DNA of 64,000 nucleotides from Xiheicaenibacterium sp046351325 (lineage in GTDB: Bacteria > Myxococcota_A > Polyangia > Polyangiales > Polyangiaceae): positions 1 to 64,000 of the forward strand of contig JAXLYR010000022.1 of the NCBI GenBank assembly GCA_046351325.1, read 5' to 3'. Made by a program: the position numbers and the translations under genes. Positions 47,646 through 56,686 of the stretch are shown here, piece by piece. The notes beneath the pieces are model-generated. The model saw only the letters and a list, made by a program, of their open reading frames with translations. It was not told where the DNA came from and did not search any database. Position 1 is the first letter of the stretch, and every line of letters begins with the position of its first letter.

Positions 47646-47692
47646 CGCCCGCTGCTCTACCGTTCTTTCAGAAGCGAAGCGAGCGGATCGAC

Positions 47693-50140
47693 TCAGCGCG
47701 ACGGGCGATCGCGGGGTCGACCAGGGAACGCGCCGGCTGCATTCTCAGGCGGTTCACTCGCGCCGTGCGAGCTCGAGCTCGCGCGTGGGATCGTCGGGGT
47801 CGTCGTGCTCGAGTGGCGGCGACCCATCGGCGTGGTCGAACGCGGGACGCGTCGCGCGCCGGAGGCTGACTCACTCTGGGCGAGGGCCGCGCGCGCTCGG
47901 AGCGCAGCATCGACCTCGACCTCGACGCCGACGCTGCGGCAACGACGCACCAAGCGCTCGATGTCGACGTGCGCCGCGACCAACAAGCCACCTGGCGGGG
48001 AAGGATCGAGGAAGAGATCCGAGGTTGGGCGCCGCGTTCGAAGGAGCTCGCGGACATCGGGATCATCCACCCAAAGGAAGCCGGAGGTCGCGACGAGGCT
48101 GGCTTGCCCGACCACGACCGCGGCGCGCATCAAGATCTGCGAGAGCCCGTCCGGCAGGGGCGCGAGGAGCTCGATGCGTTCGCGGATCTCGTCGGCGAGC
48201 GCGCCCGCCGAGATGACCTTTGCGATGGTTGCCGGCGTCAGCACGAGATCGATCTGATCTTCGACGCGGCCGACCTCGGCGAGCACACCGAGCGCGATCA
48301 CGTTGCCTACGACAGCGCTCACACCGACGCGCAGCACCTGTGTGTCGAGGAAGTGGCTGCGCTCGAGAGCCTTGTCGCTCACGATGGGGCCAGCGCGGTC
48401 CGAGCCTTGTTTCGGGGGCTCGGTCTGCGCGCGCGAAGCGTTCGCCATCGCGTCTTCAGTCGATCGCTGCTTGAGGATGTTACGACCGCGAGCGGTCACC
48501 CGCATCGTCACGGTCGGACCGGGTTGAGGCGCCGGGAAGCGCGTGACGGCCGTCGGGGGCGGGGTCTGTTGCGTCGGTGGCGTCGGGAGCGAAGGGATGG
48601 CCGATTGCGCCGGCTGCCGAGCGTCGCTCTCCGAACCGAGATCGAGCACGCCGAGGACTGGCAGGGATTCGAGCGCGATCCGGCGGACGAGGTCGGCAGT
48701 CGCGGGCGGCTCCGGCAAGCCGATGCGCTCGGACCAACGCCGAAGCAGGCGCTCGATGCCCTCGATGCGCGGGTCGCGTAGGACGAAGTCCTCGAACGCG
48801 GCGTACGGAACCCAGCCGCCGACGCCGAGGTCCCCGAGGCTCTCGAGGATGATCTCGCGCAGGACCCTGCACGGGCTCGGGTCACGTGTGTCGGGGCTCG
48901 CGCGGAGGAGCTCGGATTCGAGCCGCGCTTCGTCCCACGCACCACCGTTCAACCAAGCTTGGAAGAGGAGACCCGAGAGCTCGTGAACGTGGAGCGAGCC
49001 AGGCGGCGCTGCCGCGAGCGATGCGTTCGGCTCCCAAAGTCCGATCGCGCGCGAGATCGCCGCGATCAACCCGACAGCGCTCGAAGAGCGGCCGAAGCGC
49101 TGCGCCAATCGCACGAGCAGCGACCGCGGAGTGCCGACGTTGGGTCGGACCTCTCCTGCGGACTCGCGAACAGCGATGGCGAGCGCGAGCGCGAGCGGCG
49201 CTGGGTCTCGAGAGAATTGCGCGCGCCGCGGCATGTGGTCTTCATCGGTGACCTGCTTGCGGATCGCCGCGCGCCGCGACTCGAGCTGGCGCTTGCGCTC
49301 GAAGCCCACGATCGCAGCGATCTCAGCGGGGACGATGTGGCGATTGGGGTGAACGGGGATCAGCATTCCCCGGCGTTCGAGCGCGAAGCTCGCACCCCGT
49401 CGCGTCGTGTTGACCCCCTTCGCGGTGCGCAAGCGCATGGGCTCGCGCTCGAGATCGAGCAGCTCTGTGGTCTCGACCTCACCGCCCATGGCCTCGATGG
49501 ACTCGAGCAGTCGGCGCTCGAGCAGCGGCAGTCGCGCGACCTCGGCGTGAAGGAGGTCGTGATCCATCAGGAGCTCCCAGGCCGATTCGAGCGCGAGCGC
49601 GATCGGTGGCGTCGCGGGACGCCCGAGGAAGTGCGAAGCGATCGCGCTCACAGTCTCGAACGGAGCCTGCGCTACCAGCGCCCGAAGGCTGCGAGGATTC
49701 TCGGAGCCCCAGGTCGGGAGCTGAACGAGGTACGCGTACGGCAACACGATCTCGATTTCGTTCGAGCTGTCGAGCCGCCGCGCAAACACGATCCCACGGC
49801 GAACGAGCTGCTCGATGCCTGGCGGCAACGCGCGAACACGGAGAATCCCGGAGGCCTCCGCGATGCGGTGGATGAGGTCCTGGGCCGGCGGGGCAAGGCG
49901 CGACGGATCGCGCACATCCGGCATCCCGGCGAGCGCGCGCGCAACTTGGCTGGGGACGTCGATCCGCTTCTGGGCGTCGATGCGAATTCCCAAGCGATCG
50001 ATGAGGTTCTTGAGCTCGCCTGGTGGAAGCGCCCGCAGAATATCGTCAAGCCGACGAAGAGGGCGATCCCCGACCGCGGAGGCGGCGGGACGGGCGGTGC
50101 CGTCCGCCCCGACTTCTTCCTGGTCGGTTGATTGACTCAT
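47693..50140 (-). CDS. Helicase-associated-domain protein (XPB/Ssl2 N-terminal-like), no helicase motor seen
   Basis: 815 residues. The N-terminus (LDDILRALPPGELKNLIDRLGIRI) and a large helical, HTH-rich body are like the helicase-associated proteins of Actinobacteria and Myxococcota. Residues about 605-765 resemble the Helicase_C_3/XPB-N domain (DLVLTPATIAKVISAGALADEI...LSQILMRAAVVVGQASLVATSGFLWVDDPDVREL). No Walker A or DEAH motif is visible. It may regulate or recruit a helicase encoded elsewhere, in DNA repair or transcription. The C-terminal 60 residues are disordered. Confidence 0.65.
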   Translation of the reverse strand: MSQSTDQEEVGADGTARPAASAVGDRPLRRLDDILRALPPGELKNLIDRLGIRIDAQKRIDVPSQVARALAGMPDVRDPSRLAPPAQDLIHRIAEASGILRVRALPPGIEQLVRRGIVFARRLDSSNEIEIVLPYAYLVQLPTWGSENPRSLRALVAQAPFETVSAIASHFLGRPATPPIALALESAWELLMDHDLLHAEVARLPLLERRLLESIEAMGGEVETTELLDLEREPMRLRTAKGVNTTRRGASFALERRGMLIPVHPNRHIVPAEIAAIVGFERKRQLESRRAAIRKQVTDEDHMPRRAQFSRDPAPLALALAIAVRESAGEVRPNVGTPRSLLVRLAQRFGRSSSAVGLIAAISRAIGLWEPNASLAAAPPGSLHVHELSGLLFQAWLNGGAWDEARLESELLRASPDTRDPSPCRVLREIILESLGDLGVGGWVPYAAFEDFVLRDPRIEGIERLLRRWSERIGLPEPPATADLVRRIALESLPVLGVLDLGSESDARQPAQSAIPSLPTPPTQQTPPPTAVTRFPAPQPGPTVTMRVTARGRNILKQRSTEDAMANASRAQTEPPKQGSDRAGPIVSDKALERSHFLDTQVLRVGVSAVVGNVIALGVLAEVGRVEDQIDLVLTPATIAKVISAGALADEIRERIELLAPLPDGLSQILMRAAVVVGQASLVATSGFLWVDDPDVRELLRTRRPTSDLFLDPSPPGGLLVAAHVDIERLVRRCRSVGVEVEVDAALRARAALAQSESASGARRVPRSTTPMGRRHSSTTTPTIPRASSSSHGASEPPENAAGAFPGRPRDRPSR

Positions 50141-50302
50141 GACCTCACCGGCCTCGACAGCTGGCCAGAACCTCTACCATATACGAGGCGCCGGTCTCGT
50201 TGGCCCAAATCGGACGGCCGGGACGCCTCCCTCGGTGACGTTCTTGTCAGCTGCCTCTAACCTCCCCGAACGAGGGGCGATCCACTAACGTGGTCACTCC
50301 GC

Positions 50303-51610
50303 ATGATCCTCCGGGACCCGGTTCACGGCCTCGTCACCTTCGAGAGCCCCGAAGCCGAAATCGTCGAGAAGCTCCTCGCGACCAAAGAAGTGCAGCGGCT
50401 CCGCCGCATCCGACAGCTGGGGCTCACGTCGCTGGCCTTTCCGGGCGCTGAGCACACGCGCTTCTCTCATGCGATCGGCGCCGCCTTCGTCATGCAGTCC
50501 CTGATCGATCGGCTCCGCCGGCTCGACGGCGCGCTCCCGTTTTGGCAGCGGCTGACCAGCGATCGCGCGCGCGACGCGATGGCCGCAGCCCTCCTGCACG
50601 ATCTCGGGCACGGCCCCTTCTCCCACCTCTTCGAACAGGTGATCCCCGACGGTCCGCCCCACGAGGACTGGACGATCCGCATCATCCTCGACGAGACGAG
50701 CGAGGTTCATCGTGTCCTCGCTGAGCACGATCCGGGGATGCCGCGCAGGGTCGCGGATCTCGTGGTCGGCAAACACGAGCTGCCCTACCTCGCCAACGCG
50801 GTCAGCGGCACGTTCGACGTCGATCGCTGCGACTATCTGCTGCGTGACGCGTGGGCGACAGGCGTCACCTACGGGGACTACGATCTGCCCTGGTTGCTGC
50901 GCAGCTTGCGGCTCGATCTGCCGACCTCCGAGCTCGACGCGCCGGGGCTCGCCGTCGACGGGATGAAGGGCATCACCGCCATCGAGAGCTTCCTCCTCGC
51001 GCGGCTCTTCATGTTTCAGCAGGTCTATTTCCACAAGACGACGCGAGCGGCAGAGATCATGATCCGCAGCATCCTCGGCAGAGCCCTGACGCTGCTCGCC
51101 GACGGCGCGCGACTCCCCTCACCCGCTACGAAAAACGAAGCAAACATCGCGGCGCTCGGGGTGTTCGCCGTTGGGGCCGAACCGTCGACGCCCGAGTACC
51201 TCGCGCTCGACGACCAGACCATCCTGTCGGCGATAACGGCTTGGCAGGAGTCTGCGGACCCGACGCTCGCGGATCTCTCCAAGCGCCTCTCAACGCGAAC
51301 GCTCTTCAAGACGATCGAGCTCGGGAACGTCGAGTCCTCGGCCTCACCCGAAGAGGCTCTGGCGCTCGGACGCGCGGCGGCCGAAGCTCGCGGGCTCGAC
51401 CCCACAGCCTACGTCGCGCTCGACCACGCCGAAGACACGCCGTTCCCCGACGACGCGCGGGTGCGGGTCATCTTCCCCGATGGGCGGTCGCGTGATCTCG
51501 CCGAGGTATCCTTCCTGCTCGGTCGCCTTCGCGGGCAGGCTGTCTCGCGCACGCGCCTCGTCTTCGCGGCGGAGCTCCGTGATGAGCTCCGCGGAGCGCT
51601 CTGTCGATGA
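50303..51610 (+). CDS. HD-domain phosphohydrolase (dNTPase/SAMHD1-like)
   Basis: 435 residues. The start MILRDPVHGLVTF and QRLRRIRQLGLTSLAFPGAEHTRFSHAIG, followed by AAALLHDLGHGPFSHLFE (HD pair) and FDVDRCDYLLRDA (distal Asp), define the COG1078-type HD hydrolases related to dGTPase and SAMHD1. Such enzymes remove triphosphate from dNTPs, lowering the dNTP pool, and homologues act against phage. Here it may be housekeeping. Its stop overlaps the next gene (ATGA). Confidence 0.9.
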   Translation: MILRDPVHGLVTFESPEAEIVEKLLATKEVQRLRRIRQLGLTSLAFPGAEHTRFSHAIGAAFVMQSLIDRLRRLDGALPFWQRLTSDRARDAMAAALLHDLGHGPFSHLFEQVIPDGPPHEDWTIRIILDETSEVHRVLAEHDPGMPRRVADLVVGKHELPYLANAVSGTFDVDRCDYLLRDAWATGVTYGDYDLPWLLRSLRLDLPTSELDAPGLAVDGMKGITAIESFLLARLFMFQQVYFHKTTRAAEIMIRSILGRALTLLADGARLPSPATKNEANIAALGVFAVGAEPSTPEYLALDDQTILSAITAWQESADPTLADLSKRLSTRTLFKTIELGNVESSASPEEALALGRAAAEARGLDPTAYVALDHAEDTPFPDDARVRVIFPDGRSRDLAEVSFLLGRLRGQAVSRTRLVFAAELRDELRGALCR

Positions 51611-52248
51611 CGGTGCGGCGCTGGGTCGCAGCGCTCTCTTTCGCGCTCGCTGCGCTCCCCGGTCGCTTTGCCGCCGCTGAAGAGACCGACGGCTCCTATG
51701 GGCGCATCGAAGGCGATTTGCTCATGGTCGGTTCGGTGGGCTGTGCGATCGCCGACGGTGGCCCCGAGCTCGAGTCTCACGTATCGCTGCTCTACCTGTC
51801 GACCGCGGGTCTCTACGCGCGCTACGTCGAGACCTTCGGCAACGACGCCGCGCCGTTCTCGCGCGTGCTCGGCCTCGGTGTCGAGCTGCGCCCCCTCTTC
51901 CTCGGTCGGTTCGCGAAGGACCTCGAGCACGGGCCTGCAGTGTTCGACCTGTTCCTGGATTCTCTCTCGCTGTTCGTCGGCGCGACGTGGCGCGCAGCTC
52001 GGAGCACCGGGTTCGACACCGAGCCGGGCTTGGAGCTCGGCGTGGGACTCGAGACACCGCTCATGGGGCGCGCGAGTGGCCCGTATCTGGGCGTGCTCGC
52101 ACTCGCCAGGTTTCACCCGCGAGATCTCGCGCACGGATCGAACTCGGACCTCCTCGATCGGGGCTCGGCGATTGTGCTCACGTTCGCGTGGCATCAAGTC
52201 GTGAGCGCTCACCTCGTCGACGCGAGGGACCCCAATGCGACGCCCTGA
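51607..52248 (+). CDS. Exported protein, hypothetical
   Basis: 213 residues, start overlapping the HD gene's stop by four bases. The signal peptide (RWVAALSFALAALPGRFAAAEE) has a likely cleavage after AAA. The mature part has alternating, amphipathic segments (HVSLLYLSTAGLYARYVETF, RVLGLGVELRPLFLGRF, PYLGVLALARFHPRDL), suggesting a small outer-membrane barrel. No family recognised. Coupled to the HD hydrolase, but a functional link is not obvious. Confidence 0.7.
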   Translation: MTVRRWVAALSFALAALPGRFAAAEETDGSYGRIEGDLLMVGSVGCAIADGGPELESHVSLLYLSTAGLYARYVETFGNDAAPFSRVLGLGVELRPLFLGRFAKDLEHGPAVFDLFLDSLSLFVGATWRAARSTGFDTEPGLELGVGLETPLMGRASGPYLGVLALARFHPRDLAHGSNSDLLDRGSAIVLTFAWHQVVSAHLVDARDPNATP

Positions 52249-52250
52249 GA

Positions 52251-52781
52251 TCAGTGGGTCGCGAAGGTCATCGCGAACGCGGGGACCTCGGTCGTGCGTG
52301 GACCGATCTTCATCTCGCGCTGTGTGGCGCTGACCGCGTCCATGACCTCGACGATCTCGCCGTAGGGCATGCGGTTGTCGGTGTGCAGGACGAGGCGATC
52401 CGATCCGAGATCGGCTGCGTCCTTGTGGATGCCGTGCGCATGCCATGAGGCTGCCAGCTGCTCTTTCAGCGCGTGGTAGTCGTGGTTCGAAGGGCGCTCG
52501 ACATGCACCTCTTCCATCACGACGCTTCCTTCGTGCCACGCGAGGACGAACGAATCGTCGCGAACGTGGACGTGCAGGCTCCGCTCTGCTGCCCGTGGAT
52601 CGTCCCCTCGTACGCCCGGGACGTCGGCGTTCACGTTGATCTGAGAGTTCGTCACCCAGACTGCTGTGATCAGGAGGAACGCGACCGTCACCATCAAGAG
52701 GTCGATGAACGGGATCATGTTGATCTCCTGGTTCACCGCGCGCTTCGCGTTTCCTCCGCCCCCAACGTCGATTCCCGCCAT
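52251..52781 (-). CDS. ExbD/TolR-family energy transducer
   Basis: 176 residues from the ATG at 52781, with GGGAGG upstream. One TM helix (IPFIDLLMVTVAFLLITAVWV) with the functional Asp in IPFIDLL. The rest is the periplasmic domain. With ExbB/TolQ it would use proton flow to power envelope processes. The N-terminal 55 residues are nearly identical to those of the ExbD at 54683, so the two are tandem duplicates. Last gene of the minus Exb operon. Confidence 0.88.
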   Translation of the reverse strand: MAGIDVGGGGNAKRAVNQEINMIPFIDLLMVTVAFLLITAVWVTNSQINVNADVPGVRGDDPRAAERSLHVHVRDDSFVLAWHEGSVVMEEVHVERPSNHDYHALKEQLAASWHAHGIHKDAADLGSDRLVLHTDNRMPYGEIVEVMDAVSATQREMKIGPRTTEVPAFAMTFATH

Positions 52782-52861
52782 CGAACCTCCCTGCACGACA
52801 ACGCCGAGAGCGGCGTTCGATCGTGCGTCGAGGTTCGACACTCGACGTGGCGTGGGGTTCC

Positions 52862-53956
52862 CTATTTTACGGTCGTGTCACCGAGGGCTTCACGCACGTC
52901 GAGAGCGAGGCTGCAGCTCTGTGCTTGTCGAGCGCGGGCCGCTGCTGCGTGATCGTCGGCGGGGGCCGAACCGATCAGCTTGCCGCGCCCCTCACGCCGC
53001 AGCTTGATGAGTTCCTTGCCATCGCTCAGTCGATAGAGGCCCACACGGGACGGGTAGGTCCGACCCTCGATCGCGTCGACGTCGTCGGTGGTTACACCCG
53101 CGTCAGCTCCGCTGGACACGGGAGCCGGGGCTGGCTTCTCGTCGACGACGACGAGGAAGAACTGTGCCTTCGTGAGGAGCTCGACCGCGATCGGAAACTC
53201 GATCGAGTTGGCGTCGTCGATCGCAAGATCGTAGGCACGGAGCTGCAGGTCGTTCGTGGCCTTGCGAACTTCGTCGACCCACTCGGGAGTGAGCATGAAG
53301 AGTGCGCGGTAGGCGAGCCGCAGGTTGTAGGGTTGCCCCGGCTTCGAGCAGTGGAAGTACTCGTTGCAGAGCGAGCCCGGATCGCAATCCTTCGACTTCG
53401 TGCAGTCCTTGCCCTCGGTCGCGACCTCGTTGGGGTTGCGCATCAGGCACGCGGTGAAGCCGTCGCGCAGCGACTCCTGAGCGGCTTTGCGAACGGTCCC
53501 CGCGTCCTTCGCTTGGTCGGCTCGCAGCCGGAGGTAGAGCCCCGGCAGCTCTTGGAATTTGAAGTTGGCGAGCTCGTCACGCTCGAGCACGTCCTTCGGT
53601 GGGTCACCGTTCGCGAGCGCGATCGTCCAACCCTCCACCTTGTCGCGGAGCGGATACCAGCGAGGGCCGAGCTCGGAGTCGACCGCGCGCTGCTTCGCCA
53701 TGATCTTGTTGCGGAGCGCCTCGTTCCTCGAAGACTCCCAGCGAAAGTAGAGCGCCAGCGCCACGACCAGCGTCATCGAGAACCACACGATGACCCGCAA
53801 AGGCGGGCGCTTGATCTTGTTGCGCTGGACACGCGAGGCCTCGACTGCATTGAGACCGCGCGGACGGGGCTCTGCGGGAGCCTCGTTTCGGATGGGCGGC
53901 TTGAACTGGCGCGGCGGGGGCGTCCCTCCCGCTTCGGCGCTGGATTCCTCGGACAC
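52862..53956 (-). CDS. Single-pass membrane protein between ExbD genes, unknown
   Basis: 364 residues from a GTG at 53956 (GAGGAAGCGAAA upstream). A Pro-rich cytoplasmic N-terminus (about 50 residues) precedes a TM helix (LRVIVWFSMTLVVALALYF) and a large exported domain with Cys residues, including CTKSKDCDPGSLCNEYFHC. No family recognised. Its place inside the Exb operon suggests a dedicated partner, perhaps a TonB/TolA-like coupling or periplasmic factor. TonB-type C-terminal motifs are not evident. Confidence 0.7.
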   Translation of the reverse strand: MSEESSAEAGGTPPPRQFKPPIRNEAPAEPRPRGLNAVEASRVQRNKIKRPPLRVIVWFSMTLVVALALYFRWESSRNEALRNKIMAKQRAVDSELGPRWYPLRDKVEGWTIALANGDPPKDVLERDELANFKFQELPGLYLRLRADQAKDAGTVRKAAQESLRDGFTACLMRNPNEVATEGKDCTKSKDCDPGSLCNEYFHCSKPGQPYNLRLAYRALFMLTPEWVDEVRKATNDLQLRAYDLAIDDANSIEFPIAVELLTKAQFFLVVVDEKPAPAPVSSGADAGVTTDDVDAIEGRTYPSRVGLYRLSDGKELIKLRREGRGKLIGSAPADDHAAAARARQAQSCSLALDVREALGDTTVK

Positions 53957-54081
53957 TTTCGCTTCCTCACTACACCTTAACTTGGGCCGTCATTCCACAT
54001 TGCACAAAAGACGAGAGCGCTGCCCCGCGCCGTTTTCGTCGCGAGAGCAGCGCCCTTCGTGGTCGTGGCGCGTGCTCGGGC

Positions 54082-54675
54082 TCAGCCGCCCCCGCCGCCA
54101 CCACCCGTCTTCTGAACCATGAAGCTCACGTTCGGATAACCAGCGAACGCCGCGGTCTGGAACACGCTCTTCACGACGATGGCGGGGACGTTCTCGTCGA
54201 TCTGGAGAATGACCACACCGGGGAACTCGGTGTCCGGCTGAAGCTCGCGCCAGCGCTCGCGACGGGTCTTCAGGATGACGAAGAGCTCGTCGATCTTACC
54301 CATCTGCATGCGGTCGCTGATCGCGCGCACGTTGCCTGCGAGCTGCCCATCCACGAAGACCTGGTTGCCGTTCACGGCGACCATCGGTGCTTGGATGACG
54401 TCCTCTGCGTTCTCGGCCTTCGGCAGGTGGATCGTCTCGTCGACGGTGACCTGACCAGATGCGTTGAACGTGGTGAGGAGGAAGATGACGGTGACGAGGA
54501 GGAAGTCGATGTACGATGTCAGGTTGAGGTTCGCGTTCGGTGAACGAGCGCCGTGCCCCTTGACCTTGTTCCACACGAACCGGAGCGGGATGTGCAGCAT
54601 GAGCCGCCGGCCCGGTTGGTGGATGACATGCGCGTGAGGATTGTGGTCGCGGTTGTTGGTGTAGCGGTCCGACAT
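54082..54675 (-). CDS. ExbD/TolR-family energy transducer
   Basis: 197 residues. A longer cytoplasmic N-terminus than the other copies (about 45 residues, His-rich), then NLNLTSYIDFLLVTVIFLLTTF with the TM Asp. The periplasmic part ends in a run of Gly. Seven bases after the preceding ExbD. It is the most diverged ExbD in this operon. Confidence 0.85.
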   Translation of the reverse strand: MSDRYTNNRDHNPHAHVIHQPGRRLMLHIPLRFVWNKVKGHGARSPNANLNLTSYIDFLLVTVIFLLTTFNASGQVTVDETIHLPKAENAEDVIQAPMVAVNGNQVFVDGQLAGNVRAISDRMQMGKIDELFVILKTRRERWRELQPDTEFPGVVILQIDENVPAIVVKSVFQTAAFAGYPNVSFMVQKTGGGGGGG

Positions 54676-54682
54676 GTTGGCC

Positions 54683-55237
54683 TCACCGAATCGAGAAGGT
54701 CATGTTGAAGACCGGCACCATCTGCGTGTTCGAGCCGATCTTCATCTCCCGCTTCGGGGCATAAAGAGCGTCGAGAACAGCGACGATTTCCTTGAAAGGA
54801 AGCCGATTGTCGGCGTGCAGGACAGCCTGGTCGACCTTCTGATCAGCCGGGTCCTTGTGCTGGCCGTTCGCCTTCCACTCGTCCTCGAACTTCTTGGCGA
54901 GCTCGGTGTAGCGGGGCGGATCGCCCGCATCACTCGGCTTCGGCACTTTGATCTCTTGGTTGACGACGGAGCCGACCTTCCACGTGAGGGTGAAGTCGCT
55001 CTCGCCGATCGTCACGTTCAGAACCTTCTCGGGGTTCTGCGGCGTGACTTCCTTCTCCTTGTCAGGAGGGCCTGGGATCTGCGCGTTCGCGTTGATGCGC
55101 GAGTTCGTGACCCAGACTGCAGTAATCAGAAGGAATGCAACGGTGACCATCAACAGATCGATGAACGGGATCATGTTGACGTCGGCGTTCGTGGCACGTT
55201 TGCCTTTTCCGCCGTCACCTACGTCTACGCCACCCAT
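54683..55237 (-). CDS. ExbD/TolR-family energy transducer
   Basis: 184 residues from the ATG at 55237 (AAGGAG upstream); the frame runs much further upstream without support. MGGVDVGDGGKGKRATNADVNMIPFIDLLMVTVAFLLITAVWV contains the TM helix and Asp. It closely resembles the copy at 52251, including at the DNA level in the TM region. Follows the ExbB gene after about 215 bases. Confidence 0.9.
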   Translation of the reverse strand: MGGVDVGDGGKGKRATNADVNMIPFIDLLMVTVAFLLITAVWVTNSRINANAQIPGPPDKEKEVTPQNPEKVLNVTIGESDFTLTWKVGSVVNQEIKVPKPSDAGDPPRYTELAKKFEDEWKANGQHKDPADQKVDQAVLHADNRLPFKEIVAVLDALYAPKREMKIGSNTQMVPVFNMTFSIR

Positions 55238-55451
55238 AATCGAAACTCCTTGGGCGCGGGCACGACCTGGGAAGAGCTGACGCTGAACCAGATCGGGCCG
55301 ATCAGAGCTGCTTCGACATGCCAGCGCGCCGCGAGTTCCGCGACGCGCTCGAGAAATTTGGAATCGCGAACGATTCTTGCAGCCAGGCTCCCCCACATCG
55401 GAGCCAGGACCCGACGCCCGCCTCTCGGCGAGCACGTCGGGTCACACAACC

Positions 55452-56102
55452 TCAAGCCGCGGGGGCCGCAGCGTTGACGTTGACCTTCTGGCGGTTGGCG
55501 ACGACGAGGTTGAGCACGCGAACCGAGGCCTCGTTGATGTCGTCCTCGAGGTGCTGCGTCTGACCGTTGAGAAGCGCGTAGCCCACGAGGCCGAAGACGG
55601 CGACGGCCAGCCCGAATGCCGTGCAGTGCATGGCCTCCGAGATACCTTTGGCGAGGATCGTCGCCTTCTGGCTGGGGTCGATCGACTGGCCGGCGACCGA
55701 GCCGAAGGACTTGATGAGACCCATGACGGTGCCGAAGAGCGCCGAGAGCATGGCGATGTTGGAAAGGAGCGCGAGGTACGGGGTGCGCGCGGCGATCTTC
55801 GGGATCTCCTGAAGCGCGGCCTCGTCCATCGCGGCCTGAACCTCTTCGTCCGGGCGGTTCACCTTGACGAGCCCGGACTGCACGATCCTCGCGAGGGGTA
55901 CGTTCGCGGCGGAGCACATCTTCACAGCCTTCGGCACGTCGCCGGCGAGGATGCACTTCTGCATCGTGGCTAGGAAGACGTCTTTGTTGATGGACGCGCT
56001 GTAGAGGAAGATCGCGCGCTCGATGATGATGCCGAGAATGAACACCGAGCACACCGCGATGGGGATCATGCCCCAGCCGCCCTCTTTAAAAAACTCCCAC
56101 AT
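55452..56102 (-). CDS. ExbB/TolQ-family proton channel protein (MotA/TolQ/ExbB)
   Basis: 216 residues with three TM segments (WGMIPIAVCSVFILGIIIERAIFLY; TPYLALLSNIAMLSALFGTVMGLI; MHCTAFGLAVAVFGLVGYAL). The family pattern PYLALLSNIAMLSALFGTVMGLI is intact. It forms the inner-membrane proton channel with the ExbD proteins of this operon. The ribosome-binding site is GGAGGAGAAC. First gene of the minus operon. Confidence 0.92.
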   Translation of the reverse strand: MWEFFKEGGWGMIPIAVCSVFILGIIIERAIFLYSASINKDVFLATMQKCILAGDVPKAVKMCSAANVPLARIVQSGLVKVNRPDEEVQAAMDEAALQEIPKIAARTPYLALLSNIAMLSALFGTVMGLIKSFGSVAGQSIDPSQKATILAKGISEAMHCTAFGLAVAVFGLVGYALLNGQTQHLEDDINEASVRVLNLVVANRQKVNVNAAAPAA

Positions 56103-56154
56103 TGTTCTCCTCCGACGCTGACCCGGCTCATGCGGGCCCGATTACTCTCTGAAT

Positions 56155-56183
56155 CCACCCCGGGGTGCCTGGCACCCCGGTGG
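56155..56183. promoter_or_regulatory. Strong hairpin upstream of the ExbB gene
   Basis: CCACCCCGGGGTGCC and TGGCACCCCGGTGG form a nearly continuous stem about 55 bases upstream of the exbB start on the minus strand. It is probably a leader structure or operator; a terminator function is unlikely because no T-run follows. Confidence 0.4.
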
Positions 56184-56534
56184 CGGGGGCTGCCCGCGCT
56201 GGGTGACTGGCGCTTCGCCTGTTGACTCGCGCTTAGCTAAGACCGTGCGTTCGCTAGAATTCCGGGTGGGATCGAGACCCCGGTTGAAGTCCTCGTGGCC
56301 GCCGGCACCGCGTGGCGGGGGCCGGGACCTGCCCCGCGTGGAGTGGGCGCGGACGCGTTCCTAGACGCGATCCATGCTTGAAGTTCCCACGCGGCAACCA
56401 TTCTCGAGAAGACAAGAGATGCCGAAAGCGGGGTGCATCTTCCAGGCTTCTACCCTCGACCGTCAACAAAGATTTGGTCGACAGCCCCGCACACCTCGCT
56501 CGAGCTCACGCGATCTCCCAGCCGAGCGCATGGC

Positions 56535-56564
56535 TTGCACAAGATCAGTAGCGACCGGTATAGT
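56535..56564 (+). promoter_or_regulatory. Candidate sigma-70 promoter for the plus-strand Exb operon
   Basis: TTGCAC (56535-56540) and TATAGT (56559-56564) are separated by 18 bases. The predicted start of transcription is near 56571, about 115 bases before the exbB ATG. Good match by eye in an otherwise GC-rich sequence. Confidence 0.45.
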
Positions 56565-56686
56565 CGCGTCGTTGCGCCGTCCGACGCTTTGGAGCCTGCT
56601 CTCGCGTCTGTCGCGCACGCCGGCTTCAGCCAGCGAGCACCCCTGCGGGCCTCGCGGCCGTCAAGGATAGAGAAAGGAACTCTCGG

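Larger units (their letters stand above)
56103..56686. other. Divergent regulatory region between two Exb operons
   Basis: 584 bases without a gene. Near the minus operon is a hairpin at 56155-56183 (core GGGGTGCC-TGGCACCCC). GCCGGCACCGCGTGGCGGGGG-type GC-rich runs follow. Near the plus operon is a candidate promoter at 56535-56564, described separately. AAAGGAACTCTCGG is the ribosome-binding site at 56687. The remainder is unexplained. Confidence 0.5.
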
